From Polytrichum commune (taxonomy: Eukaryota > Streptophyta > Polytrichopsida > Polytrichales > Polytrichaceae): DNA of 64,000 nt. The notes beneath the pieces were generated by a model, which had not been told where the DNA came from, ran no database searches, and was given only the letters and a program-made list of their open reading frames with translations. Below, in pieces: positions 34,283 to 45,910 of the stretch; position 1 is the stretch's first letter; every line of letters begins with the position of its first letter. The stretch spans positions 1,798,501 to 1,862,500 of the forward strand of contig OX485805.1 in the NCBI GenBank assembly GCA_950295325.1. The letters are read 5' to 3'. Made by a program: the position numbers and the translations under genes.

Positions 34283-34745
34283 CACTGAATCTCTTACAAA
34301 GGCCATGAGGATATACTTACTACATATACATAGCACATGAATTCAATACGAACCGTTCTGACCTACAAATTTTATACACAATTATTCCAAACCCTTCACC
34401 CACTGAATCTCTTACAAAGGCCATGAGTATATACTTACTACATTCACATAGCATATGAATTTAACATGAAATGTTGTGACCTACAGATTTAATACACAAT
34501 TATTCCAAATCCATCGGCCACTGAATCTCTTACAAAGACCATGAGTATATACTTACTACATCCACATAGACATGAAACGTTCTGACCTACAGATTTAATA
34601 CACAATTATTCCAAATCCTTCGGCCACTGAATGTCTTACAAAGGCCATGAGTATATACTTACTACATTCACATAGCATGTGAATTCAATACGAAAACGTT
34701 GTGACCTACAGATTTAATACACACGATGATTCCAAAAATCCTTGA
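34283..34745 (+). repeat. Four tandem copies of a 118-bp unit
   Basis: CACTGAATSTCTTACAAAG starts at 34283, 34401, 34519 and 34625. Periods are 118, 118 and 106 bp; the third unit lost about 12 bp. Units share CATGAGTATATACTTACTAC, GACCTACAGATTTAATACAC and ATTATTCCAAA. A short related word (TTCTGCATATACTTAGAGGG) precedes the array. Confidence 0.9.
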
Positions 34746-35242
34746 GGCCGCATGTGGCCACATCAAACTTGCTCTCGTGTCGTTCCAAAAAGTAAAGAAA
34801 CGAAACCTAAACTTAAACTAAAACAGACTTGCTCGTGTCTGATCCTGATGCGTGTCCCAAGGGATGGAGTCCTTGTGGGTGGCGATCGACGCGCCTCTCA
34901 ATGCAACAGACGATCACAAGGGGACCACGATGTTGTATCAGATTGGATTTTAATCAGGCCAACGAGCTTCTTCTTTTTTCTTTTTTTTCTTTTTTTTTGA
35001 GACAGAAGGCCAAAACAAGCCAACGCCAAAATTGAAAGGAACCAAAAGAGAAAACGCGCCCACTGGCCAACGAGCTTTCATGGAGCTTCCCATCACACCG
35101 ACATGCATGCCTAATATATAATATGGTGCCAACAGATGGGCCGGTCCCTATATATATATATAGATATATATCAGGGCCCGTCACCTTTGCAATGCTGAAA
35201 AAGGTCTCCTCAGGACTACTCTACATTTGGAGACAAAAATTG
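34746..35242. other. Gene-free stretch
   Basis: T-rich tract at 34971-35000 and a TA-rich run near 35151. No gene recognised. Confidence 0.4.
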
Positions 35243-35251
35243 TGCACGTTG

Positions 35252-35755
35252 CAATGAACTGGGGGGAGCAACCGACCGCTAGTAGTTACAGATGAACCAG
35301 TTGAGTTTGAGAAATGACCGGTTGAAGCATAAGAGTTTAGGAAAACTACACTGGATATGATGTTTAGTGTTTGATGCACTAAATACAAGCGCGTGCACTA
35401 AATATCACTAACCCTATGAAAGTAAGTAACATCAAATGTAAACTCAGACACTGAATATCAACTATGGTAATATGTGGAAGGTACATGCATGAATTTAGTG
35501 TTAGTAAGGATATGAAAAAAGAATTTAATAGTGATGAAAGGAGAAGGGAGGTGGCCGTAGGGAAGGTGACGGCGCATTTATGCCTAACACTAATTATCAA
35601 AGAATTGAAAATTAGTGTTGAGCAGGATAGGGTGGTAACAACACTAAATATAATCAAACGCTAAATTCATATTTAGTGTATTAGTCGTTTTAGAGGGCTT
35701 TGTAGAGTATGCTTCAAATTAATAAACGAAAACCCAACAGATTTCAACATGTGAC
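35252..35755 (+). mobile_element. Family A MITE, copy A4, split by a family C element
   Basis: The left part (35252-35348) starts CAATGAACTGGGGGGAGCAA and contains TTACAGATGAACCAGTTGAG and GACCGGTTGAAG. The right part (from 35679) resumes with CGTTTTAGAGGG and GCTTCAAATTAATAAACGAA exactly where the family sequence should continue. Its 3' third is lost after about 35755, so no target duplication can be read. Confidence 0.75.
35349..35678 (+). mobile_element. Family C MITE nested in A4, copy C2
   Basis: A 330-bp insertion with TA on both sides (35347-35348, 35679-35680). The ends are CACTGGATATGATGTTTAGT and, inverted, CACTAAATATGAATTTAGCG. The body is about 80 percent shared with copy C3 at 61244-61645 (GAAAGTAAGTAACAT, GGTAATATGTGGAAG, ATTAGTGTTGAGCAGG). 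The plus frame through it is non-coding. Confidence 0.85.
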
Positions 35756-37458
35756 ATGTCAATTCCAACCCTAACCATGTCCATTGTACACTAGTAACCC
35801 TAATTATCATGAAGTTCCCAAGTAGTTCCCAAGTGAAGATGGATGTATTTTAGATGTACATAACATAGATGAAAAGAATAAGGCTAATCGTATTAATGAG
35901 GTTAATGAGGTTAATCGTATTAATGAGGTTAGACTGTACCTCCAAATCCTTTGGATGGGAGCTGCTTGCTGTGTCATTGAAACTGGCTATCCCCCTTAAT
36001 CGAATGGTGATCTCAAGGTTCCCAATAATGACCTCCTAACCTCCACTGTAAAAAAGAAAGAAAGAGGGGGGAAGAAAACCCGGATGTGGGCATCTCAACC
36101 TCCACAGATCAAGGGTTGCCACATTTATTTATTTATGTATCTATTTATTTTATTACAATTTTCATCATTAAATTGCAAAGGATGCCATGACATATCATAA
36201 CATTATTTAGCTGAGTCTGCATAGTGAATAGGGTTGGGAATAAGCCAAATTCCGTTTGAAATTGTACTCTATTTATTCTCACATCAGAGCACTATACTTG
36301 TAGATTCAGGTTGAAAGACTCAGGTGAAGCAATGTGTTGATATTATTAGAATGGAGCGGTTGATAGCAATTGAACTCATCCAAATGTTTTCACCTAACAT
36401 GGGATCGGGTGCCTTGCTTGCAAATTAAGGTGTTTGTCCCCACATTGGTACGATGATGAAACAATATTAATGAATACATGGTTAAGTAACTCTCGGGGCG
36501 ATCACACCCCCTTACGTTTTGTAACCACGTGCGATAATGAGGTATTTAATGAAGGGATATTTATGCACCTCTCAATATTTTATCCCTACCTATTTGTAGA
36601 TAAAAAGCTACTTTGACGTATTTTCCAGCGCTCTATGTTTATTTGTAATTATTTAAAGAGGCTAATTTTTGGCTCGATATATTTTTATAAATCATACAAG
36701 TACCAAATAATGAGCAAAATACTATAGTATTGCAAAGCCAACTATGTGACCAACAAACATTCCATACCATTCAAATTGTCATTCATTTGGTTTCAATTAG
36801 TAATACCATTCCTAAATCATTCAATGTACCATTCAAAACACAACCAATAACACATAAGACTAGTTAAATGGTTACCAATAAATATGGAGATAACAAAATA
36901 TACAAGCTGAAATAGACAAGCATCCAGCAAGGTCCCACATGTTTAGCATCGTTGCAAAACCCAACGGCAGTTTAGGGGCGCTAGCACACTTTTTCCCCCC
37001 AAAAAATTCTCATGACGTATCCCTCCATACTAATGCGCTTGATTCAAATTTAGATAGAAACTACACACTTCTTCATTCAAGTAGTCAAACCCATAACTAT
37101 TCTACTGATCCTACTACATACTTTTAGGGGGATCCTATGTCTACAACCTCTCTCTTTTATTACTAAAATGGAGGAATTATCCATCACCCTAATTTACATA
37201 CAATCATGTAGGGGACATATTTTTAATGTTGTGGTAGATCTAACGAAATTATAAAATGTACCCTAAAAAAATTAAATTGACCCTATTTTTTTTTATCTCA
37301 CGTGGTTTTCAAAAACTCCCATAGTCACCTCCCCGAGAAGTAACTACAAAGGATTAGAAGAGGGTATAAATTATCAGTTCAATTGTTTTATTCCCAATAA
37401 AAATCAAAATAAATGCCTCCTCACAACATAGAGTATATACAAATAACCCCGATGGCCA
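35756..37458. other. Gene-free stretch
   Basis: GTTAATGAG / CGTATTAATGAG short repeats at 35885-35930 end in GGTTAGACTGTA, which equals the outer 12 bp of the family E terminus. A TTTA-rich run is at 36121-36150. No gene recognised. Confidence 0.4.
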
Positions 37459-37697
37459 AGGTTCATGCCGTCTACATAATCTCATCCATCATGGATGAAG
37501 GGACTATTTAGAAAGAAAATTGCCTAGTACATGTTGAGGGCTACTTCATTCCACCGGGTCGTGCTATACTAAATTGGGGTTTCTTTTGTAATTTCACAAC
37601 TCAATCTGGCTTAACGTGGAAAATTATAGGCTACAAAATATCTCACTCCGTTTTCACCTTCCCATTTGATAAGTTTACGAAGACACCACAAAGCTTA
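37459..37697 (+). mobile_element. Family H inverted-repeat element, copy H2
   Basis: The left end GGTTCATGCCGTCTACATAA continues TCTCATCCATCATGGATGAA. The right end, inverted, is TTGTGGTGTCTTCGTAAACT. It shares GGATGAAGGGACT and the right-end flank (AGCYYNAGCCCC) with H1 and with a right-end fragment near 38940-38975. Confidence 0.5.
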
Positions 37698-37699
37698 AG

Positions 37700-39364
37700 C
37701 CCCAAACAACACAATGAACTATAAACTGAACATTCTATGAATGAAAAGATGTTCGGTTTACGTTTCATAACGTTGAATCCATTGAGCATGGAGTAAGTCT
37801 AGTCAAACCAAATCTCTCATAAATTGAGGGCCAATTCATTTCAATTATATCTGATTCAAAACTTCTGATATCATTTGTTATGCTAAATCGAATGAGGAAA
37901 AAAATCAATTTATTTAATTGTTAAATGAACATGCAATCTAAAATGATGGGGTTTGCCACCCACTAGGTGGCAGTCTACATGGATGGAAGGTATCTACTGG
38001 TGTAGGGTGGTGCCCACTACCATGTGGGTCAAAATAACATTTAAACTCCTCATACTCCAACATAACATTATTTAGTGATGTGGGGCCTTGGAATATAACA
38101 ATGGGTTGCGGAGAGCTCGGTCTAAATTTGAGTCTTTTTGTGCAGCTTTTTGAGCATCCAATTGTTATGTTATGAGGGCCCACAAAACAAGAGTTGAATG
38201 ATAAGTAATGTTATGAAGCATGCAAGATTTTTGTTGGTTTAGAATTGCTTGTTGGAAGGTGGTCCCATGAGTTCCGCAAATCTCTGAGCCAAATTTAGGA
38301 GCCAATATCTTTCACATGTGATGCCCAACTTTTTTGGAAGGTGGTTCTTTTCTTTTCTTTTCTTTTCTTTTCTTTTCCTTTTACCCTTTCAAACAAGGTG
38401 ACAATTGTGCACGACTTGACCGGATGGATTTCGAAAAAAAATTAGTGAACATGTTGCTTAACTCCAAGTGAAAAAAATAAATATCCCAAAATGTCCTCAT
38501 GGCACTCTTCAACTTTGAGGGTGATGGACTTCATCTAAATTCCATTTTTTTTAAACCCATTTTATTGGAAGCAACACATTTTCCAGCCATAAAATATATA
38601 ATGGCAAAGTTTCTAGCTATCAAAAATTTGTGGCCTAACCGAAATGGTCATGACATGACATTTTTAAGAAATTTCTCTAGCTGCCCCCTTGACGAAGGCC
38701 ATGTTCACATGTCAAGCTCCCCTAGCAAATGTGGTCCAATTGACTTCACATTTCCATAACAATTATATATGATAGTCTAATTCACATCCATACGGTTGGA
38801 ATTCAAGAAGATAATCTCCTTTTTTATACTTGACTAAAATTTGAAGCATTGGTGCTGCCCTTGCCCGAAAATCAAATGTGTAGGCTCGTGCATTTAGGGG
38901 TTAATAGGTTGTCACATTCTCACATTTTCAACAAACGTGTTCACTTAGATGCCACAAAGCTCTAGCCCCATTATCAAGTTGAATCATACATTGAAGATTC
39001 TATGAATGAGAAACCATCTTTTATTGAAGGTTTGTTTCGTCCTCCTTATACATGTTGCCAAGCTCCCGTAGCATTATTAAGTAGTGTGAATTCGTTCATA
39101 CATGCCCCGAGAATGTAACCATGGGATGCCCCAACCTAACCCAAGGAGACTCAAATTAAATCAGAACCTACATCATGCTACTGTAGTGATAAGAAATGCA
39201 TGGGGAAAAAAATAAAATTCGGCATGATTGGTTGAAGGGCTGATCACACCCGCCAGTTTTGACACCACCTGTCGCCATCTGCAGTTGTAACAGTGTGACA
39301 AGTGGTGGGCCAACATCTATTTCTAAACACAATCCCCAATAATTTCACGGCTGGAACCGGATGG
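37700..39364. other. Gene-free stretch
   Basis: Includes a family H-like right-end fragment at about 38930-39040 (TTCACTTAGATGCCACAAAG, GATTCTATGAATGAGAAAC). The plus frame 38499-38759 matches no known family. No gene called. Confidence 0.4.
38345..38377. repeat. (TTTTC)n microsatellite
   Basis: About six perfect pentamer units. Confidence 0.9.
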
Positions 39365-39373
39365 AAAGATTGG

Positions 39374-39957
39374 TGTGATCGGGGCATGAGACCCTATCAT
39401 CTCCCAAACCGCCCGGTCACATGTTAACATCTTTCGGTTTCTTCACTAATGGACGCATATTCCGCAAATTCGACCAGTTAAAGTCCACCCTCTATAAATG
39501 TTACATCTATAAGTGTTAACCCTCTTTAAATGTTAACTTTCTTCTACTCCCCACATATTGCACACTATAAATGTTAAACGTGTTAACTGTTAACAAAATG
39601 GTACTCCCTTCTTTGTAAATTTGACTCTATAAATGTTAACGAATGAAATACAACCATAATATGGATTCATACTTCACCCGTGATTTGTAAACGTGATATT
39701 GAATAAAGTTTTGATTGGGTTTGCAATTTTATGAATGGTATTCTCTCACAAGGACTCTTCACAATTGCTTATATTTATAAATGTTAAGATTTGTATATTG
39801 CTCCAAAAAGTAATTTTATAATTGTTAACTGTTAACACCTCTATAAATGTTAACTTTGATCCACTCCCGAGGACTACTCCCCACATATTGCACACTGTCT
39901 CACTCAAAGTCAACCGGCTCATCTGTAACCACCGGTCCGTTCTCACCGGGTCATCAG
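39374..39957 (-). mobile_element. Family A MITE, copy A5, split by an AT-rich insertion
   Basis: The left part has TGTGATCGGGGCATGAGACC, GTCACATGTTAACATCTTTC and a diverged body. The right part is CAACCGGCTCATCTGTAACC ending TTCTCACCGGGTCATCAG. Between about 39480 and 39900 lies unrelated AT-rich sequence. The flanking 9-mers do not match well, and the right end is duplicated 57 bp downstream, so the boundary is uncertain. Confidence 0.6.
39480..39900. mobile_element. Insertion related to family F (CTATAAATGTTAAC repeats)
   Basis: CTATAAATGTTAAC-like words recur at both ends and inside. ACTCCCCACATATTGCACAC occurs twice, and GTACTCCCTTCTTTGT also occurs in the family F element near 23255. 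It has no coding sequence; precise ends were not resolved. Confidence 0.5.
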
Positions 39958-40041
39958 TATTAAGGCGCTTTATATTAACAGGCATGCACCGGTCCGTTCT
40001 CACCAGGTCATAGCTAGGGAGCTTTATATTAAGAGGCATGT
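39931..40041 (+). repeat. 57-bp tandem duplication of the A5 end
   Basis: ACCGGTCCGTTCTCACC starts at 39931 and 39988. Each is followed by GTCAT, a CTTTATATTAA block and GGCATG. Confidence 0.8.
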
Positions 40042-41213
40042 GGAAGATGCTGCTTATTAATTAAGCAGCTAGGAGTCCACAGTGGAATGCCGCCTCTTGG
40101 GGGCATTTACATTCTGTGGGGCCACAAGCAGAATACAAGTCTCCATTCCGACATGATTCTAGGCGAATGGGGCATCTGCCTCCCTCCCTCCCTCCCCGGG
40201 CCCGCAAGCTTTGCACTCATTCATTATGCAAAGCTTAATCAGCAAGGGGGCGGTTACCCATGGGCGGGGGCAAAGGTTCGGGTATAATTGTAACAGCATT
40301 TTCCATGCCGCGTGTTCACATGGCCGCTCTGCTGTGTGTTGTAGTGCCACCAGTGTTCCAGATTGAAGTCTTCAATGCCCTTCGAACGCGATTTGGCCCT
40401 TCAAAATAAGGTAGAAATGCCATAACCCGTGAAAATAAGGTGATTCGCATTCAAGATCTGGTCTGACAATCATGAGATAATTTTCCGAGATAGACGAGAA
40501 GGATTCATGAAGAATACAAGTTGTTTCATATTTTCCTGCCCTATACGAAAAATGCTACGATTTTTCAAAGTGGAAAGTTGTCCAAATCCCTACTCGTTCA
40601 CTAGATTCTCCCTACACCGAACACGGTAATCTGCATTTCCATACAAAACATCGTCTAAATCGGTTACCTCATGAGTACATTGACTCCCCTTGGCTACACT
40701 AAGTGTACATGCATTGGAGTTGCCGCCGAGCTGTGATTGGTTTTAGAAATGGCACTTCACCATTATGATGGCGGTCTAGTGCACGGCTAGACGGTGGTTA
40801 ACGGGTTATGGTAATTCTACCTTATACCTCTCACAAACCATCCCTTCAAAACGCAACCCCAAATTGAAAATGAAGACGTCACTTGAAGTCCTCAATATAA
40901 TTTTCCCACCACAAGAGCCAACAAGCGTAGGGTATTGTCATTACAAGAAGTGGAGTTAGATGGTTGATTCTTAATTCTTCACATTGTAGCGGAAACATGT
41001 ACCATAGAATTCATGCACAAGTTTAACATGAGTTTTGTATTTCATTTCTATATTCTTAGATTGACGTCTTGGATTTGAACCAACCCTTCAACTGAAGAGT
41101 TGAAATTTGAGAGCCCCTCAAAATGAAACTCATACAAGGGCTTCAATCTTTGAACACTGAGTGCCACCAAACGCAATGCAATATCATGTTATGGCCATGG
41201 GGGTGGACCTGGT
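40042..41213. other. Gene-free stretch
   Basis: A slightly GC-rich patch at 40080-40330 with open frames on both strands but nothing recognisable. No gene called. Confidence 0.4.
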
Positions 41214-41222
41214 CGAGTGGAA

Positions 41223-41797
41223 CAATGAACGTGGAGAACCCACTGCTACACTCTTGTGTCTAATTAGTGTGGGTTACCATTCGGAGTTACGAATTGCTAT
41301 AAATTTTTACTGAGAGCACCAATTTCTATTCCAAATGACGTAAGCACACTAAATATGAGATTTAATGTCACCAATTTCAATTGTCTTGTTCAATGCTAAT
41401 TGGTCCGAACATATTAACAATGTCTAGAGTTTGTCATGATAACCGCTCATTTAACTCCTCATTCCTTCTCACTTTAGCACTCAAAACCATAACATGTGTC
41501 ATGGCACTATTGATTTTGGCCCGATCGAAATTCATTCCCAACCTGATTGAAATTCCGGTATCCTTTAGATTGCCGATGGGGTCATGTTTGAGAATAGGTG
41601 CATGTACTGTAGTTAGAGATGATCCGGTTGAGTTTGGTGAAGTTGAAGATTTCAGGAAAATCACCAATCATTTTAGAAGAGTTTAGTGAACATAGCTAAA
41701 ATTAGTAAAGAAAAACTGAAAGATGTCAATATTTAAGTGGTTGGACTTGGAAACACTAGGATCTCAACCGATTATGCCCTAAAATCTCCCGGACACT
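41223..41797 (+). mobile_element. Family A MITE, copy A6, with composite nested insertion
   Basis: It starts CAATGAACGTGGAGAACCCA and ends AAAATCTCCCGGACACT. The flanking 9-mers CGAGTGGAA (41214-41222) and GGAGTGGAT (41798-41806) agree at 7 of 9 positions, confirming that these distant ends belong to one insertion. Removing the nested DNA between the TA at 41247-41248 and the TA at 41610-41611 leaves about 212 bp, the family length. Confidence 0.8.
41249..41609 (+). mobile_element. Nested composite: B, C and G fragments inside A6
   Basis: In order: the left end of a family B element (CACTCTTGTGTCTAATTAGT, then GTGGGTTACCATTCGGAGTT); from 41343 about 60 bp matching the start of C1 (ACTAAATATGAGATTTAATG); from 41404 the 3' half of a family G element, ending AATAGGTGCATGTACTG. 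Each piece is truncated at the junctions, so it is a pile-up rather than one element. Confidence 0.65.
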
Positions 41798-41806
41798 GGA
41801 GTGGAT

Positions 41807-42972
41807 GGTATTTGCATGTCAACCGTGCACATATTGGCCATTGTCTAACATGATTGTTCTTGATGTGATATTGATCATATCATTTACAAACTTTGTAATC
41901 AATTTGTTTAGATCATGTGATTTTTCTGAGTGAGGTTGATATGTCTACACATAATACTCCTTTGATAAGATGAATTCAGAGAAGTGCAAACTAAATCTCA
42001 TGATTTAACAAACCAAATTAGCAATAGGTTATATCAATTTTATTGGAATCATAAATCAAGTTTACCGTACTATATAGACAACCAATTTAACTAGAATTTT
42101 CAACCAATTTGACTACATGTTGTGAATGATTTCATGATTTGGTACCTATATTTACAACTTCAAAATTCAATTTCAAGAAATGTATAACTTTACTTCATCA
42201 GAAAATCACAACATGTATAGTTATGGGTGTGTGATGTCAGTGGAGAGCACAATGTTTAGGCAATTGAGGATATAATTTTCTTCGTACTAAACTTAATCAA
42301 CAAGTGAATGGTTAGGTCATGGGCGGTCAAACGTTCCAATTAGAGTAATTCTCATTTTAATACACTTGGTTGTTTGATTTAGTGGCAGTTGTCATCAACT
42401 ACTATGCATTAGACACCTCATGGTCATTGGATGGACCCAACCAAGTGGCGGGTGACCATGAACAGGGTTCACCTAATTATCATCATCTAGCATAATTTGC
42501 ATTGAGAAAAATAATGCATATTATCCAAGTACTTATTAATAACTTGATAAATCATTTGATTTATTTAATTATTGAGGTGCATGTGGTTGAATTCATATGG
42601 AGGTTGCTCCCTCCCCGATACACACCATGAAAAAAAAAAAAAAAGACACCAATCAATCATGACTCCTAGTTTGAGAGTTGGTTTATTGTAGCTTTGATTC
42701 ACGAAGAAATCATAACATTATTCTGAGTTTGAATGTGGGGAATATACGGAAATATTTTCATGGAATATTTTCAGTCCCACACAATATTGTTATGGATGTG
42801 AATAATGTTTTGATGTATAACTACACTACACTAAAATTTCTCTCAATAGTCACGGACTCCAACCACCAAAATCTTAAAATGATACGTGAAACAAATTTGC
42901 ATGATGCAATCAAGCTACCTAATATCATTTGTACTTCATTAATTAGATTAGATCAGCAAGATTAGATCAAGC
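41807..42972. other. Gene-free stretch
   Basis: Poly-A run at about 42629. The plus frame 42678-42965 (95 codons) is unrecognised, with weak protein character. No gene called. Confidence 0.35.
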
Positions 42973-42981
42973 ATCATGATC

Positions 42982-43166
42982 AGTGCCCGGGAACATAGGT
43001 TGGTCAAGATCCTAGTGATTCTAAATCCAACCGGTTACATGTTGACATCTTCCGGTTTTGCTTTATTCATTTGAGGCATATTCTATAGATTCCTCATAAA
43101 AGATCGGTAAGTCTCGAACTTCAACCGGTTCATCTGTAACTAACTGTCAGTTCTCCCCGGACATTG
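42982..43166 (-). mobile_element. Family A MITE, copy A7 (short form)
   Basis: 185 bp, beginning AGTGCCCGGGAACATAGG and ending TTCTCCCCGGACATTG. The flanks ATCATGATC and ATCATGATA agree at 8 of 9. It lacks about 35 bp around one AACCGGTT and retains two. Confidence 0.85.
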
Positions 43167-43365
43167 ATCATGATAAAAGAAGAACAAATAATACCGCTTG
43201 GCTGCACACACATAACAGTTTTGCATGTGTATAAGAAAGCTGTCCGTAAAAGGTTCAACAACCGGTCAAACTTACCATTTAAACCTATGTTTGAACCGGC
43301 TCATCATTCTAGAGAATGATTGGCACTCCACGTTTGAAGCCGAAATTAGACTCAGGAGCAAACTA

Positions 43366-43817
43366 CACTGATTATCTTGTATAGTGCATGTGATACACAT
43401 TCCCGAAACATGCACTACTTTGCCAAATGCTAAAATTAGTGAGGGTTGAAAGTTTTATTGAGTGATAATAAATTCATGAATACATGCTCATATATCAATA
43501 CCTTTCAAGAAAGTCAGTGCGTGTGTCAAGGTGCTTGTAGAGTGCATAATTTGTTTTGGTGAGCTCATAGAAGTTTCTTCATCTTCTTTTCAGTCAACGC
43601 CATTCATGCTCCGATCACATCAAGCTTTCCATCTGGTGCAAGCCATGAAATTAAAGAGAGCTTGAATTGAGAGCACCCTGCACTATGACATTTTGGACAA
43701 CTGAAACCCCGGATCTTCTAGTGGCATTAATTTCATAGAGTATAGAAATTTAGTATCACCTTCACTAATTTCCCACACACACTATTAACCCACCCTCACC
43801 AAATGGAATAATCAGTG
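43366..43817 (+). mobile_element. TA-flanked element with CACTGATTAT ends
   Basis: 452 bp between TA at 43364-43365 and 43818-43819. The ends CACTGATTATCTTGTATAGT and, inverted, CACTGATTATTCCATTTGGT share 12 bp, as does B3. The interior is non-coding. Confidence 0.6.
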
Positions 43818-43819
43818 TA

Positions 43820-45731
43820 GTTCAACCCCTAAATATGGAGACATCTGCTTTTGGATTGCAGAGGTGGGCTTTCGGTCTGTGCTAAAATTGGATTTAAATC
43901 ATCACCATAAACTAGGGATTGATAATTGGTGTTACTTCCCATGGTTAATGGCCCATGCTAGGTACAAGATTCTGATTACATTGATAATGAATGTATAATA
44001 TTAAAAAAAAAAAACATGAGATAATCATATCACTACATTTGGTTTTGATAACAAAAAGTCACATGTTATCACTAATAGAAAAGTTCCACATCACTTGTCA
44101 ACATTCATAAACAATGTGGACCACAATAGCACACTTTTTTTTTAATATCAATTTACTTCAAATTATGTTACCAAGACTCACGACCTCATCATCACTATGG
44201 GCCACACTAACAATCATATTGGGTGTTGCGTGGCTTGTGGAAGTAGGTCCCCATGGCCTTATCCATTACATGATTTAACCCCAAAAATTGGTTGATCTAC
44301 TAGGGAACAACCCCTATGATAGTGCGACTTTGTGTGCCCAAGGATCACAAACCTAACAACTAACCTACTTTCATGACGACTTTCCGCAATATGTCCCCTT
44401 GGGTGCAACACGCGAACGGTGCGGCTACATGGTTTGATGCGGCATGGGGCCACCATCAAGCATTACAATTGCCGTCACCACCAATGTAGATAGGTATATA
44501 GTACATGCTCAAATCCATTAACGGTTATTTAAATGGGTCCCGCGTGACTTCGTTCACCCTTGTACATTACAAGAAAACTTGTTCATTACAATCATCAGTT
44601 GCGACTTGGTCACCGTGACTCATGGCGAGGAAATGCATAAATAAACCGTCTTAGTTATCAACTGGAGGTTTTTGGACATTGAGTAACTGAAACTCTAACA
44701 ATCAAAACGATTCATTTATGCATTTTCTTGCCGTGCGTCACAATGGCCGAGTCACAATAGATGGTTGTAATGGACAAGTTTCCTTTCAGTGGTGAGCACC
44801 GTCCCACATTTCAATGATTGAACCTACTTTGCAACTTCGTTGGATACAATAGGATTTTGTCGAAAAATTGAGTGTCTTACAAACTAAGTTAGGGGATATG
44901 GCCTTCCTTGAGTCCTAGCTCATGGGTAGGGTGCTCCTATCATGTTGGGTTGTTATTCATAGAAGCAATTCAGCCATCCATTTCATTCCCATTCTACCTA
45001 AATTACACCACCTCTTGAAGTTGATCTTGATATCAAAATGAGTACATGTTTACAACACCTACCATCGGGGAGTGAAAGAACGATTCCTATGTAGATCTTG
45101 GTAATTTAATAACCAAAAAAACAAAAAACAAAGCTACACCTAAATCAAGCTTAGAGATTACTTTATTGAGATTAATATAGTATGAGTCAACAGTAATCTT
45201 ATAGGGACACATTCTACTATACTCCCAATGATCATTGGAATATAAAGATATGTTAATAAAATCTCTCTATTGTAGTCACGATCAACATAGTATGCAGACA
45301 ACTATCGGTGGTTCACTACACAAATTGGACATAGTGAAGTTTGAAACTTTCCTTTAGTTCAATTTTGTTATACTTAGAAATAGCACGAATGCAGTGATTC
45401 CAGCTAGCGTTAAGTTACTCAAAGAAGTCTATTTTATATGTACTATTATTTGCACTAAATTTGTTGGGTTGAGAACCCTCTCCGGGCCCTCTCCACCCTT
45501 ATTTAGTTTTGCGTGTTTTTCTTGAGTTAGACCAAAACAAAATTGTCACATCGTTGGATTTGACCACAAAATTAAGAAAATTACAAAATAAAAATTACAA
45601 AATAATTATGTTTACGCGAATAAGAGTGTTTTACAATCCAATCAAAACTATTTGCTTTGCTGCCACTTGCTCCCATTTCCCACAAAGTTCTTTGCATAAT
45701 AAAATCTATTAACCCTGGTTAATTTCAACGC
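43820..45731. other. Gene-free stretch
   Basis: Contains an imperfect inverted repeat at 44565-44785. AAACTTGTTCATTACAATC and GTCACCGTGACTCATGGC on the left face GATGGTTGTAATGGACAAG and GCGTCACAATGGCCGAGTCAC on the right. AAATGCATAAATAAACCGTC also faces AACGATTCATTTATGCATTT. It may be a small foldback element. No gene seen. Confidence 0.4.
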
Positions 45732-45733
45732 TA

Positions 45734-45908
45734 CACTTAGTATATGATTTGACGTGACATTAAGATTGATGTGCCATGTCAACGAGGGTGGTCTTTGTGA
45801 AACGTCATATGGCACGCTCTTTGGTTGACACCTAGTGAGTGCAAGACAATTAGTGTGGATTCAATGATGAATAGTGTGGGCCACACTAAAATTGACAAAT
45901 GTTTAGTG
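45734..45908 (+). mobile_element. Short family C MITE, copy C4
   Basis: 175 bp between TA at 45732-45733 and 45909-45910. Ends CACTTAGTATATGATTTGAC and, inverted, CACTAAACATTTGTCAATTT. Internal GAATAGTGTGGGCCACAC resembles part of B4. Confidence 0.55.
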
Positions 45909-45910
45909 TA

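Noticed and set aside
34283-34745. Regular repeats that could look like a CRISPR array
   Set aside because: Units are 118 bp and contiguous with no variable spacers, and the genome is eukaryotic; it is a tandem repeat.
35349-35678. CACTA-superfamily transposon (ends CACT...AGTG)
   Set aside because: The insertion duplicates TA, not 3 bp, and no CACTA transposase is present; Tc1/mariner-type movement fits better.
35919-35937. Solo family E terminus (GGTTAGACTGTA)
   Set aside because: Only 12 bp match, adjoining GTTAATGAG simple repeats; chance similarity cannot be excluded.
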